The notes below the pieces were generated by a model, which ran no database searches, was not told where the DNA came from, and saw nothing but the letters and a program-made list of their open reading frames with translations. This document shows positions 25,446 through 34,224 of a DNA stretch of 63,540 nucleotides, one piece after another. Origin of the DNA: Gammaproteobacteria bacterium (GTDB lineage Bacteria > Pseudomonadota > Gammaproteobacteria > Steroidobacterales > Steroidobacteraceae); the NCBI GenBank assembly GCA_019247195.1, contig JAFAPI010000233.1, forward strand, positions 1-63,540, written 5' to 3'. Every line of letters begins with the position of its first letter. The stretch's first letter is position 1. A program made the translations under genes and the position numbers.

Positions 25446-26440
25446 AAGGGACCATGCTGGCGATGCGGATGCACGGGCCGGGCCAACCGCTGCGCCTCGA
25501 GCGCGTGGCGTGTCCGCGACCCGGTCCCGGAGAGGTGCTGCTGCAGGTGCTGGCCTGCGGCGTGTGCCGCACGGATCTGCACGTGCGCGATGGCGAGCTG
25601 CCCTGCCCCCGCCTCCCGCTCACGCTCGGACACGAGATCGTCGCGCGGGTGCTCGAGTGCGGTGCCGGCGTGACCGCACTGCAACCAGGCCAGCGCGCCG
25701 GCGTGCCGTGGCTCGCGCGCACCTGCGGGGTCTGCCGCTACTGCCGCTCCGGCGCCGAGAACCTGTGCGAGTCGGCCGAGTTTACCGGCTATACGCGGGA
25801 TGGCGGCTACGCGCAGTACGCGCTCGCGGACGCGCGCTACTGCCTGAGCCTGCCGGAGAGGTACTCGGACGTCGAGGCCGCGCCTTTGCTGTGCGCGGGA
25901 TTGATCGGCTACCGCGCCTACCGCGCCGCCGGAGAGGCCGAATGTCTCGGACTGTACGGCTTCGGCGCGGCCGCCCACCTGCTCGCCCAGCTGGCGCGCG
26001 CCGACGGCCGGCGGGTGTTCGCCTTCACGCGGGCGGGCGATGTCGCCGGTCAGGCCTTCGCGCGCTCACTCGGCGCGGAGTGGGCGGGAGCCGCCGACGA
26101 GTCCGCGCCAGAGCCACTCGATGCGGCCATCCTGTTCGCCCCTGCGGGCGAACTCGTGCCACGCGCCCTGGCCGCCACGCGCAAGGGTGGCCGGGTGGTG
26201 TGCGCCGGCATCCACATGAGCGACATCCCCGCCTTCCCCTACCGGCTGCTGTGGCAGGAGCGCTCCGTTTCCTCCGTCGCCAACCTGACGCGCAGCGATG
26301 GTGCGCGCTTCATGCAGTGCGCCGCGCGCACTCACCTGCACTGCGTGACGGAGCCCTTCGCGCTTGACGAGGCCAACACGGCCCTGGAGCGTCTGCGCCG
26401 CGGGCAGCTCCGCGGCGCGGCCGTCCTCAGCCTGGGTTGA
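25442..26440 (+). CDS. Zinc-dependent alcohol dehydrogenase (AdhA-like)
   Basis: 332 residues with catalytic zinc ligands C42, H64 and E65 and structural zinc ligands C95, C98, C101 and C109. The nucleotide-binding motif is GLYGFGAAAHLL. It is coupled by a 4-base overlap to the amine oxidase, which suggests that it reduces the aldehyde released by amine oxidation, or is simply co-regulated. The last 375 bases are antisense to the AlkB-like frame. Confidence 0.88.
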   Translation: MKGTMLAMRMHGPGQPLRLERVACPRPGPGEVLLQVLACGVCRTDLHVRDGELPCPRLPLTLGHEIVARVLECGAGVTALQPGQRAGVPWLARTCGVCRYCRSGAENLCESAEFTGYTRDGGYAQYALADARYCLSLPERYSDVEAAPLLCAGLIGYRAYRAAGEAECLGLYGFGAAAHLLAQLARADGRRVFAFTRAGDVAGQAFARSLGAEWAGAADESAPEPLDAAILFAPAGELVPRALAATRKGGRVVCAGIHMSDIPAFPYRLLWQERSVSSVANLTRSDGARFMQCAARTHLHCVTEPFALDEANTALERLRRGQLRGAAVLSLG

Positions 26441-26992
26441 GCGGCCGCGCGCCCCGCGGCGGCGGGCGCGGAACGTGACCGAGTAGCGCAGCTCGCGGGT
26501 CGGCGAGATGGCGTGCTGCCAGCCCCAGCGCGCCGCTCCCTGCATGAGGTAGATCGAGCGAGGGGCGAGCTCGATCGCAAAGACCGTGCGCTGGTGCTTC
26601 GGCGGCGGATAGGGCCGGAAGCGCATGCGCGCATGACCCGCCAGCGAGATGCCGATCACCTCGTCGAACTCCGGCACATCGCGGTGCCAGCCCAGAGGCG
26701 TACCGGGTGCGTACTCGGTGACGGTCGCGTGGTTGAGCTCGGTGGGCGCAACCTGCGCCCAGTGGCCGGCACGCTCCCGGTAGGGCAGCAGAAAATCCGG
26801 GATCGGTGGCGCCTCCCGCAGCTCGTGGTGCGTGAAATCATAACTACCGCCGAAGCTCACGATGCGCCGTCGCGCCTGCCACTCGCGGTACGGCGCGAAA
26901 CGGAACGGCAGGGCGGCGAATACCTCGAGCAGCGCGGCCTCCTCCGCCGGGTCCAGAAACGCCTCGCAGTAGCGATACCCTTCGGGATACAT
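26066..26992 (-). CDS. AlkB-like 2-oxoglutarate/Fe(II) dioxygenase with long antisense tail
   Basis: 308 residues. The oxygenase core is at 1-178: the iron ligands H103 and D105 in GWHRDVPEFD, H160 in WGWQHAISPT, and the 2-oxoglutarate-binding Arg residues in RELRYSVTFR. Family members repair alkylated bases. The normal domain ends near residue 178, but the frame stays open for about 124 more residues antisense to the alcohol dehydrogenase gene. A premature end or frameshift cannot be excluded. ATG at 26992. Confidence 0.78.
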   Translation of the reverse strand: MYPEGYRYCEAFLDPAEEAALLEVFAALPFRFAPYREWQARRRIVSFGGSYDFTHHELREAPPIPDFLLPYRERAGHWAQVAPTELNHATVTEYAPGTPLGWHRDVPEFDEVIGISLAGHARMRFRPYPPPKHQRTVFAIELAPRSIYLMQGAARWGWQHAISPTRELRYSVTFRARRRGARGRSTQAEDGRAAELPAAQTLQGRVGLVKREGLRHAVQVSARGALHEARTIAARQVGDGGNGALLPQQPVGEGGDVAHVDAGAHHPATLARGGQGAWHEFARRGEQDGRIEWLWRGLVGGSRPLRAE

Positions 26993-27126
26993 GCGTGCGA
27001 TGGTAAGCCCTGCGCGCGCCCGGCGCGGAGGTGCCGGGCCCCGCTCGTGTTGGAGCTGCACACGCGGCTGGTCTAGAGTTCACGGATCAGGCCGCGGCGG
27101 CCGGCCGCGGCCCCTCAGGAGCCACC

Positions 27127-28299
27127 ATGAGCACTCCCTCGAGCCTGCGTCGCGACCCCGGTTACGCCGGGCTGCGCAGCCGCGTACCCACCCTGCCCTC
27201 CACCTACTATTTCGACCCGGCGCATTACGCGCGCGAGCTCGAGCGCATCTGGTACCGCAACTGGGTGTACCTGTGCCGCGCCAGCGATCTGGCCGGGCGG
27301 CGCAGCTACCGGACCTTCAGCATCGGCGAGCAGACGGTCCTGCTGGTGCGGGATGAACAGGAGGGACTGCGCGCCTTCCATAACACCTGCCGCCACCGCG
27401 GCGCGGCCTTGTGCCGCGAGGACAGCGGCCGCTTCCCGGCGGCCGGCATCATCTGCCCCTACCATGCCTGGCGCTATAGCCTGCGGGGCGAGCTGCTGCA
27501 GACCTCCTCCAAGCAGCACGGCGAGGGATTCGCGCTGCGGGACTACCCGCTGTACGCCCTGCCCGTGCGCGAGTGGCAGGGGTTCGTGTTCGTCGCACTC
27601 AGTGCCGATCCGCCGCCCTTTGCCGCGAGCTTCGACCTGGGCCTGCACCGGCTCGATGCGTGGCAGCTCGGCGGGCTCGCCGTCGGACACCGGCTGCAGA
27701 AGACGATCCGCTGCAACTGGAAGGTCTTCTGGGAGAACTACAACGAGTGCCTGCACTGCCCTGGCGTGCACCCGCGCCTCGCCCAGCTGGTACCGATCTT
27801 CGGCCGCGCCCTGCTCGAGCGGCGCGACGACCCCGCCTGGCAGGATCATGCGCAGGATGAGGATCCGAAGTACGCCGGCGGTCTGCGCGCCGGCGCGGAG
27901 TCCTGGACCCTCGACGGCAAAGCGGTCGGGGTGCCCTTCCCGGGCCTTAGCGCCGAGGATCGCAAGCTCGCCCATATCTACCTGACCAGCCTGCCCTCGG
28001 TGTTCATCGTCGCGCACGTCGACTACGTGCGCGTCGTGCGCCTGCTGCCGCTGGGCCCCGAGCTCACCCACATGAGCATCGAGTTCCTCGTGCTGCCGCA
28101 GACGCTCGCGGACCCGCAGTGCGACCTGCGGCGCGCCATCGAGTTCACCGACATCGTGATGAGCGAGGACGCCGAGATCTGCGAGGTCAATCAGCGCGGT
28201 CTGCGCTCGCGGGCGCATGCGCAGGGCGTGCTGATGCCGGAAGAGTACGCCATCCAGCAGTTCCAGGACTGGGTGCGCAGCGAGCTGGCGCGCCCCTGA
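27127..28299 (+). CDS. Rieske non-heme iron oxygenase, alpha subunit (GbcA/betaine demethylase type)
   Basis: 390 residues. Rieske cluster ligands C88-x-H90 and C110-x-x-H113, and the mononuclear iron site in NYNECLHCPGVHP (H210, H215). The branch is that of glycine betaine, stachydrine or carnitine monooxygenases. The reductase partner is not in the window. 19 bases separate it from the PotF-like gene, so they are likely co-transcribed. Substrate inferred only from family resemblance. Confidence 0.85.
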   Translation: MSTPSSLRRDPGYAGLRSRVPTLPSTYYFDPAHYARELERIWYRNWVYLCRASDLAGRRSYRTFSIGEQTVLLVRDEQEGLRAFHNTCRHRGAALCREDSGRFPAAGIICPYHAWRYSLRGELLQTSSKQHGEGFALRDYPLYALPVREWQGFVFVALSADPPPFAASFDLGLHRLDAWQLGGLAVGHRLQKTIRCNWKVFWENYNECLHCPGVHPRLAQLVPIFGRALLERRDDPAWQDHAQDEDPKYAGGLRAGAESWTLDGKAVGVPFPGLSAEDRKLAHIYLTSLPSVFIVAHVDYVRVVRLLPLGPELTHMSIEFLVLPQTLADPQCDLRRAIEFTDIVMSEDAEICEVNQRGLRSRAHAQGVLMPEEYAIQQFQDWVRSELARP

Positions 28300-28318
28300 T
28301 GCGCGCGCCGCGACGCGC

Positions 28319-29431
28319 ATGAGCGCGCGTCGGCCCGCGCTGGCCCTGGCGTTGTGGCTGTTGTGCGCCTGCCACCCGCACGGTGGGGCGCCGGCGGCGG
28401 CGGCGGAAGAGCCCGTGCTGCGCATCTACAACTGGTCGGACTACGTCGGCTTCGACACGGTGGCGCGCTTTGAGCGCGCAACGGGGATCAAGGTGGTCTA
28501 TGACGTCTTCGACTCCAACGAGACCCTGGAGGCGAAGCTGCTGGTGGGCGATTCAGGCTACGACATCGTCAGCACCAGCATGGCGTTCTACGCGCGCCAG
28601 ATCCGGGCCGGGCTCTTCGAGCCGTTGAACCGCGCCGAGCTGCCGAACTGGCGCAACCTCGACCCCGAGGTGCTGCGAATGCAGGCACAGGCGGACCCCG
28701 GCAACCGCTACGCCGCCCCGTACCTGCATGCCATGAACGGCTTTGCCTACAACGAGCCGCTGGTGCGGGCGCGGCTGCCGAACGCGCCGCTCGACAGCCT
28801 CGACATGCTCTTCAAGCCGCAGGTCGTGTCCCACCTCGCCGACTGCGGCGTGAGCTTCCTCGACTCGCCAGAGGACGTGCTGCAGCTCGCGCTGCGCTAC
28901 CTAGGACGCGATCCGAACTCGCGCTCGGAGGCGGACCTGCAGACGGCCGAGGCGCTGGTGCTGCGCGTGCGGCCGTACCTGAGGGTGTTTGACTCCGCCG
29001 ACTACATCAACCAGCTCGCCACCGGGGAGCTGTGTGTGGCCATGGCGTGGTCGGCGGACGTCCCGACCGCGGTGGCGCGGGCGCGCCGTGCCGGGCTGAC
29101 GCTGCCGTTGCGCTTCAGCATTCCAAAGGAAGGGGCAGGCGTCACCTACAACGCACTGCTGATCCCGGCGGGCGCGCCGCACCCGCACGCCGCACACCGC
29201 TTCATCAATTTCATCCTCGACGCCCACGTCATCGCCGACATCACCAACGACATCTTCTATGGCAATGACAACCTGGCGGCGCGGCCTTACGTGCGACCCG
29301 AGATCCTCGCGGACCCCTCGATCTACCCGCCCGCCGACGTGCGGCGGCGGCTGTACCTGCCGACCGAGTTCGACGCCCGCTACCAGCGCGCGCGCACCCG
29401 CGTGTGGACGCACATCAAGAGCGGGCTCTGA
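28319..29431 (+). CDS. Polyamine-type ABC transporter substrate-binding lipoprotein (PotF/PotD-like)
   Basis: 370 residues. A lipoprotein-type signal (LLCAC, Cys near residue 18) precedes VLRIYNWSDYVGFDTVARFE, the classic start of PotD/PotF mature proteins. Further blocks include SGYDIVSTSMAFYARQ and LCVAMAWSADV. No permease or ATPase genes are beside it, so it may serve a transporter encoded elsewhere or act as a sensor. Directly downstream of the Rieske oxygenase. Confidence 0.88.
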   Translation: MSARRPALALALWLLCACHPHGGAPAAAAEEPVLRIYNWSDYVGFDTVARFERATGIKVVYDVFDSNETLEAKLLVGDSGYDIVSTSMAFYARQIRAGLFEPLNRAELPNWRNLDPEVLRMQAQADPGNRYAAPYLHAMNGFAYNEPLVRARLPNAPLDSLDMLFKPQVVSHLADCGVSFLDSPEDVLQLALRYLGRDPNSRSEADLQTAEALVLRVRPYLRVFDSADYINQLATGELCVAMAWSADVPTAVARARRAGLTLPLRFSIPKEGAGVTYNALLIPAGAPHPHAAHRFINFILDAHVIADITNDIFYGNDNLAARPYVRPEILADPSIYPPADVRRRLYLPTEFDARYQRARTRVWTHIKSGL

Positions 29432-29435
29432 GCGG

Positions 29436-31886
29436 TCACCGCTCCGGGTTGCGCTCGATGGCCGCAGCGGGCGGGCCGGACGCGGCGGGCACCACCAGCT
29501 CGCTCGTCACCGCCGGGTCGTCCCGCAGCCGCACGTACAGCGGCCCCTGCGCGGGACGTGGGACCGCCAGGGAATGACCGGTGAAGCCGTCCGGGACGCG
29601 CGTCGCGTCGGCGAACTTGCGGTCACTCGCCACGGCATCGAGCAGAAACAGGTTGCTGCCGGTCAGAGTGCACGACTCGGCGGCGGCGGCCGGACACTGC
29701 AGGGCTTTCAGGACTGGCAGCCGCACCAGCGTCACGAGCGGGTGCCAGTCCCCGGCTACGCCGTTGGCGAGCAGGCGGTAGCGCAGCGGACCGAACGCGG
29801 ACAACCCCAGCGCCTGCGCGACGTTCAGCGAGCCTACCGCGACGTGCGAGTTCTGCAGCGTCATGGAGCCCGAGCCGACGTCGAGCGTGGTGGAGACCGC
29901 ATCGTCGGCGGTGGCGACCTCGATGCGCGCATCGCGCGTGAAGGCCGGCGGTGACTGGGCGCGCAGCGAGAAGGTCAGCTGCGCATCCTGCGGCAGCTCT
30001 TGGTCACTGCCGAGCTGGATCTGCAGCTCCCCCTCTCCGGCGCGTCGCTCGGCGCTGCGGGCGATGAGCTGTGCCGCTGGGCGCGGCGCCTCGATGGCCG
30101 CCTTGACGGGGAAGCTGCGGCCATCACGCAGCCCCACCTGCGCGGTGGACTCGCCTTCCGGCCACGACGCCACCGACCGCGGGTTCCGCGCGCTCAGGGT
30201 GAGCTCATCGATCCCATCGTGGGTGGTGAGCGTGCCGGGCACGAACTCCTCGCCCTGCAGCAGCAGGTGATCGACCTGGTCGAGCCGCTTGCCGCGCAAC
30301 ACCCCCTCGCTGTCGTGCGCGTGCAGCGCGAAGCGCTCGAGGTGGCTGCCTTCGGCGAAGGTGCGCAGCGAGAGGCGTTGCGTGCCCGCCGCACCGTAGC
30401 GCTGGATGAGCAGGGTCGCCTCACCCGCCGGCACGTCCTGCAGCGGCAGGCGGGCCTCCACGCCGTCGGCCTTCGCGGTCCACTCGACGCGGTGTTCGGC
30501 GCCCCCGGCGTCCTGGAGGGCGAGGCTCTTCAGGCAGCTGTTGCTGCCCGAGTGCAGATGTACGGTGGCCTCCCGGCCGACGATGAGATTGGCCTCCTCG
30601 CCCGCGGCCAGGGTCCACCCGAGCGGCCGCGCGTCCTCGAGCCGGAAGCTCGGGCCCTCGAAGGCGCCGAATCCCCACCGCCCCTTGAGCGTCGCCTGTG
30701 CCCCGTTGGCCTCGAGCGCCGGGAGCGAGCCGGTATCGACCGCGACGCCGCCGTGCTCCGCATCCGCGTGCGCCGGCAGCGCGATGGCCGCGCCGTTGAC
30801 CGTGACGTAGAGCGCGAGGTCGTGTGCGTACTGGGTGGAGAAGACCAGCGGCGCACCATCCACCGGCAGCACCAGGTCGGGTTTGCGCGCGCAGTACGCC
30901 AGCAGCGGGTCCGCGGGCCGAAGCGGCGGCGGCAGGGCCGCCTCGATGGCCGGCAACCCGACCACGAGCACCGACTTCGGGTCGTGGAAGGAGGGGGCGG
31001 CGTTGAGCGTGAGATGCAGCGTGTCGTGGCGCGCCGAGGCGAGCGCAGGGATGTACTGGTACTGCGCGGTATGGAAGGAGTCGAAGATGCGCGCGATGTC
31101 GAAGATCGAGCCGATGTAGGGGCCGTAATAGCCGCTCTTAAGCTGCGTGGTACTGCTCGCCGTCATGGCGAGGTCGCTCGCCGGCCCCGAGGTGAGGGTC
31201 TGCGTCACCGAGGCGCTGTGCCCGTCGCTGAGGATCAGCGATTCACGGCCCTGCATGAGGCAGGCGGCCTGCAGCACCGCGAGCTTGTCGAGGCACTTCT
31301 CGTCCACCTTGATGGCGAGGCTGCGCGCGAGCAGCGGCGCGGCATTCTTCAGCGCCGCCGGGTCACTCTCCTCCAGGCGGCGGATTGCCGCGAGATAGGT
31401 ATCCAGGCGCGAGCGGTCGAGACTGGCCTGGTTGAGCTCCTGCGACGTACGGACGAAGGCCCCCGGGCGGCCGCGCACCGCATTCACCAGCGTCTTGAAG
31501 TCCCCGCCGGTCTCCGGCGCGAGGAAGAGCAGCATCTGTTGCGCCCCCTCAGGTACCGTCAGGCTCAAGCCTTCGCGCGCGCAGCGCCCCGCCCAGGTGT
31601 CGCAGCGGACGAACCAGTCGCCCGGTGGCGGGTTGGTCGAGCCGCGCAGGAAGGCGGCGACGAGGATGTAGTGCGCCTCCTGCTTGGGCGGCAGGTCGGC
31701 CTTCAGCCACAGGTGATCGCCACTGGCGAGATCCGGAACCTCGGCCGCGGGCAGCGTGAGGCCGCCGCGGGTAACGGTCATCTGGATCGTAGGGCCCGCC
31801 AGATCAAAGGGGGCTGGATCGGCGAAGCTACCGCTTGAGAGAATCCCTGCCAGGGCCGCGGCGCCGCCCGGTGCTATCCATCGCAT
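29436..31886 (-). CDS. Large secreted protein of unknown function (816 aa)
   Basis: A signal peptide (MRWIAPGGAAALAGILSSGS) is followed by about 790 residues rich in beta-type segments with a few Cys. Blocks include GPTIQMTVTRGGLTLP near the N-terminus and TYLAAIRRLEESDPAALKNA near residue 190. The C-terminal half has repeated Ig-like segments (SLRAQSPPAFTRDARIEV, GDWHPLVTLVRLPVLKALQC). No enzyme motif recognised. It is probably periplasmic or outer-membrane exported. ATG at 31886. Confidence 0.7.
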   Translation of the reverse strand: MRWIAPGGAAALAGILSSGSFADPAPFDLAGPTIQMTVTRGGLTLPAAEVPDLASGDHLWLKADLPPKQEAHYILVAAFLRGSTNPPPGDWFVRCDTWAGRCAREGLSLTVPEGAQQMLLFLAPETGGDFKTLVNAVRGRPGAFVRTSQELNQASLDRSRLDTYLAAIRRLEESDPAALKNAAPLLARSLAIKVDEKCLDKLAVLQAACLMQGRESLILSDGHSASVTQTLTSGPASDLAMTASSTTQLKSGYYGPYIGSIFDIARIFDSFHTAQYQYIPALASARHDTLHLTLNAAPSFHDPKSVLVVGLPAIEAALPPPLRPADPLLAYCARKPDLVLPVDGAPLVFSTQYAHDLALYVTVNGAAIALPAHADAEHGGVAVDTGSLPALEANGAQATLKGRWGFGAFEGPSFRLEDARPLGWTLAAGEEANLIVGREATVHLHSGSNSCLKSLALQDAGGAEHRVEWTAKADGVEARLPLQDVPAGEATLLIQRYGAAGTQRLSLRTFAEGSHLERFALHAHDSEGVLRGKRLDQVDHLLLQGEEFVPGTLTTHDGIDELTLSARNPRSVASWPEGESTAQVGLRDGRSFPVKAAIEAPRPAAQLIARSAERRAGEGELQIQLGSDQELPQDAQLTFSLRAQSPPAFTRDARIEVATADDAVSTTLDVGSGSMTLQNSHVAVGSLNVAQALGLSAFGPLRYRLLANGVAGDWHPLVTLVRLPVLKALQCPAAAAESCTLTGSNLFLLDAVASDRKFADATRVPDGFTGHSLAVPRPAQGPLYVRLRDDPAVTSELVVPAASGPPAAAIERNPER

Positions 31887-31951
31887 GGATTCGATTCTAG
31901 CGGATCCGGCCTCGGGGCCGAGGCCCCGCATCCGAACCCGCGTCGCAGAAA

Positions 31952-31997
31952 GCGACCGCCGTCGCGACTCCGCCGCGGCAGGGGCCGCGGCGGAGTC
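31952..31997 (-). terminator. Twin hairpin terminator after DUF1328 copy 2
   Basis: A perfect 14-base-pair inverted repeat GACTCCGCCGCGGC with a 4-base loop at 31966-31997, and a smaller GCGAC-CGCC-GTCGC stem at 31952-31965. It lies between the DUF1328 stop and the start of the 816-residue gene on the minus strand. No T-run, so the mode of termination is uncertain. Confidence 0.55.
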
Positions 31998-32020
31998 ATT
32001 TCACCGAAGAAAGTCCGCGC

Positions 32021-32182
32021 CTAGACGCGGGATCTGCCGGCAATCAGCGTGATGATCGCGCCGATCAGGAAGACGACGAACAGCACTTTAGCAATGCCGG
32101 CCGCACCCGCCGCGATTCCGCCGAAGCCGAGGACCCCAGCGATGATCGCGATGACGAAGAAGACAATCGCATAATGAAGCAT
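32021..32182 (-). CDS. DUF1328 (YtjA) small membrane protein, copy 2
   Basis: 53 residues: [40 protein letters not shown], then [13 protein letters not shown]. It differs from copy 1 at 11506 by only a few conservative changes, so the two are recent or strongly conserved paralogs. Confidence 0.9.
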   Translation of the reverse strand: MLHYAIVFFVIAIIAGVLGFGGIAAGAAGIAKVLFVVFLIGAIITLIAGRSRV

Positions 32183-32336
32183 GAGACCCTCGCTTAGCCT
32201 GGACTCACTTAGTCTGGACTCACTGTCGGATCACGACGATCCGCCATGGGGTTAGTGTTGGGAATTCGCGCCGCCGCCTGCATCGGGAGGGCGGCGCATG
32301 CCCTGTAGGATGGTGGCTACATCGGCGCCTTGGCCT

Positions 32337-33179
32337 TCAGGCCGAGCGCCGCGCCCGCCCGGCGCGGGCCGCGCTGCCCCCTGCAGCGCGCTTTCCCCGA
32401 CGCATGCTGTCAGCCAGAAGCTGACGCAAGTCGACAATGTTGGTTTCGGCGGGCGCCGTGTACTCCTCGAGCGGCTGAACCGGGCGTGCCTTGCCGGCGC
32501 TCGCCTTGCGGCGGATGAGGGCGTGGATGGCCGCGGTGAAGTGCTCGGCGTAGGCCGCCGGACGCCACGGATGCGTCATGGAGGCGACCAGCTGCGCGGC
32601 CATCTTGCGCTCTTCGGGTTTGACCTGGCCGCCGGCCGGTGTCTCCAACCCGAGCGCACGCGGCGTGCGCAGCTCGGCCTGCCAGCGTAGCGTGACGAGC
32701 AACAGCAGCGACTCGGAGCTCATGAGCGCGGCCAGGTGCTCCTTGCTGTGCATGACCAGCCGGGCGATCGCGATCACCTCGGCGTTGCGCATCGTGTCGC
32801 GCAGCAGGCCATACACCTTCTCAGCGCGGCCGGTGGGCTCGACGTAGTACGGTTTCTGGAAGGTATAAGGCGGCACTTCCGCGGCCGGAGCGAAGGACTC
32901 GATCTCGATCGTCTGGGTGCGCTTGGGATACGCGGCGCGGATCTCCTCATCGCTCACCACCACGTAGCGCCCCCCGGGCTGCTTCACCCCCTTGACGATG
33001 TCCTGCGGCTTGAGCTCGCGACCGGTGCGCTTGTTGTAGCGCTTGTAGCCGACCGGATCGAGCGAGCGCCGGTCGAGCCACTCGAAGCCGATGCCCGTTT
33101 CCTCGGTCGCCGGATAGAGTGCCACCGGCAGGTGCACCAGGCCGAAGGTGACGGCGCCTTTCCAGACTGCGCGGGCCAT
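32337..33179 (-). CDS. ku: Ku protein (non-homologous end joining)
   Basis: 280 residues, the usual length for bacterial Ku. It opens with MARAVWKGAVTFGLVHLPVA and holds FEWLDRRSLDPVGYKRYNK, YVVVSDEEIRAAYPKRTQTI and MRNAEVIAIARLVMHSKEHL, with a basic C-terminus (RRGKRAAGG, RAGRARRSA). Ku binds DNA ends and recruits LigD. No LigD is in the window. Confidence 0.95.
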   Translation of the reverse strand: MARAVWKGAVTFGLVHLPVALYPATEETGIGFEWLDRRSLDPVGYKRYNKRTGRELKPQDIVKGVKQPGGRYVVVSDEEIRAAYPKRTQTIEIESFAPAAEVPPYTFQKPYYVEPTGRAEKVYGLLRDTMRNAEVIAIARLVMHSKEHLAALMSSESLLLLVTLRWQAELRTPRALGLETPAGGQVKPEERKMAAQLVASMTHPWRPAAYAEHFTAAIHALIRRKASAGKARPVQPLEEYTAPAETNIVDLRQLLADSMRRGKRAAGGSAARAGRARRSA

Positions 33180-33191
33180 GCTCAGTCCCGC

Positions 33192-33380
33192 CTAGCGGCT
33201 CTTGTCGTCGTAGGCACGGCGCGCCTCCTCGACCGACTGCTCCGGTTGCGGCGATCGCCCGGCAGGCGGCTCTGGCTCAGGCGGTGCCCCGCCCTCGAGC
33301 GGGTCGCGGCGACCCTGCCGCGGACGGCCGCGGCTGCCGCGCGGATACTGATCCTCGCCATGGGGGTCATTGGTCGGCAT
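33192..33380 (-). CDS. Small hydrophilic protein (62 aa)
   Basis: 62 residues, rich in Pro, Arg and Glu, beginning MPTNDPHGEDQYPRGSRGRP. Probably disordered. The ATG at 33380 has GGAGAGG upstream and overlaps the end of the XoxJ-like gene by 14 bases, so it is the last gene of the dehydrogenase operon. No family recognised. Confidence 0.5.
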   Translation of the reverse strand: MPTNDPHGEDQYPRGSRGRPRQGRRDPLEGGAPPEPEPPAGRSPQPEQSVEEARRAYDDKSR

Positions 33381-34224
33381 GAGTCCTCTCCGGGGTGCTG
33401 GGTTGCGGGGGCAAGAAGGCCGCGAGGGCCACCGGCAGCTCGGCCGGCTCGGCCAGATCGGTGCGGGGGACGTGATAGGCACGCAGCAGACGGTCGATCG
33501 CGGCGCGCTGCTTGACAAGAGCCGCATCGACGCGCTGCAGCAGCTGCGGAGCATCGCGTCGCACCCCGACGCAGATGAGGTAGCGCATGCGCCATCCCTG
33601 TGCGAACGGCTCGACCGCCTGCAGGTGCAGCGGCACCGGCGCGTGGGCGGCGAAGTAACCCGCCAGCGGTCCCCACACCAGCGCCACATCCACCGCGGAC
33701 TGCGTCACCGCGCGCACGATCGCGGCGGGCGGGTTCGCCTGTTGATAATCGCCATAGAGCGTAAAGCCGCGCACGTTATCGACCAGGCCGCGCGCAGCGA
33801 GCGCGTGCGCGGGCGGGGTGTTCATGGCGTCATCCCCCACCAGCTGCACGCCGATGATGAGGTGACGCAGCCGCGCATCATCCAGCGACAGATCGTGCAG
33901 GCCGCGGTCGGCGCGGCTGACGAACATGTAGCTCGAGGCATAGTACGGCCGCGAGGTGGCCATGCTGCCAAGTCCGGCGACTACGCCCGGCCAGAGATCG
34001 CAGCGCGCCTCCGCGAGTGTATGTCGGGCGAAGCCGCGGCGCTGCGCCCACCAGAGGTAGCGCACCGGCGTATGCAGCTCCCGCGCAAGCAGGCGCACCA
34101 GCTTGTTCTCGAAGCCCTGCTGCGCGCGATTCGAGAACGGCAGGTTGTTAGGATCGGCGCACACGGTCAGGCCGTGGGCGATGCTCCAGGAGGCGCTCAG
34201 CACTAAGAGCAGGAGGAGTCTCAT
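33367..34224 (-). CDS. xoxJ: XoxJ/MoxJ-like quinoprotein-dehydrogenase-associated binding protein
   Basis: 285 residues with a signal peptide (MRLLLLLVLSASWSIAHG) and then LTVCADPNNLPFSNRAQQGF, the hallmark of the periplasmic binding-fold family that always travels with PQQ alcohol dehydrogenases. MoxJ/XoxJ are thought to help activate the dehydrogenase and are not transport proteins. The ATG overlaps the stop of the cytochrome gene (ATGA). Confidence 0.9.
   Translation of the reverse strand: MRLLLLLVLSASWSIAHGLTVCADPNNLPFSNRAQQGFENKLVRLLARELHTPVRYLWWAQRRGFARHTLAEARCDLWPGVVAGLGSMATSRPYYASSYMFVSRADRGLHDLSLDDARLRHLIIGVQLVGDDAMNTPPAHALAARGLVDNVRGFTLYGDYQQANPPAAIVRAVTQSAVDVALVWGPLAGYFAAHAPVPLHLQAVEPFAQGWRMRYLICVGVRRDAPQLLQRVDAALVKQRAAIDRLLRAYHVPRTDLAEPAELPVALAAFLPPQPSTPERTHADQ

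Noticed and set aside
30000-31838. A 612-residue plus-strand frame opposite the secreted protein
   Set aside because: Chance frame; the minus strand has the signal peptide and normal codon use.
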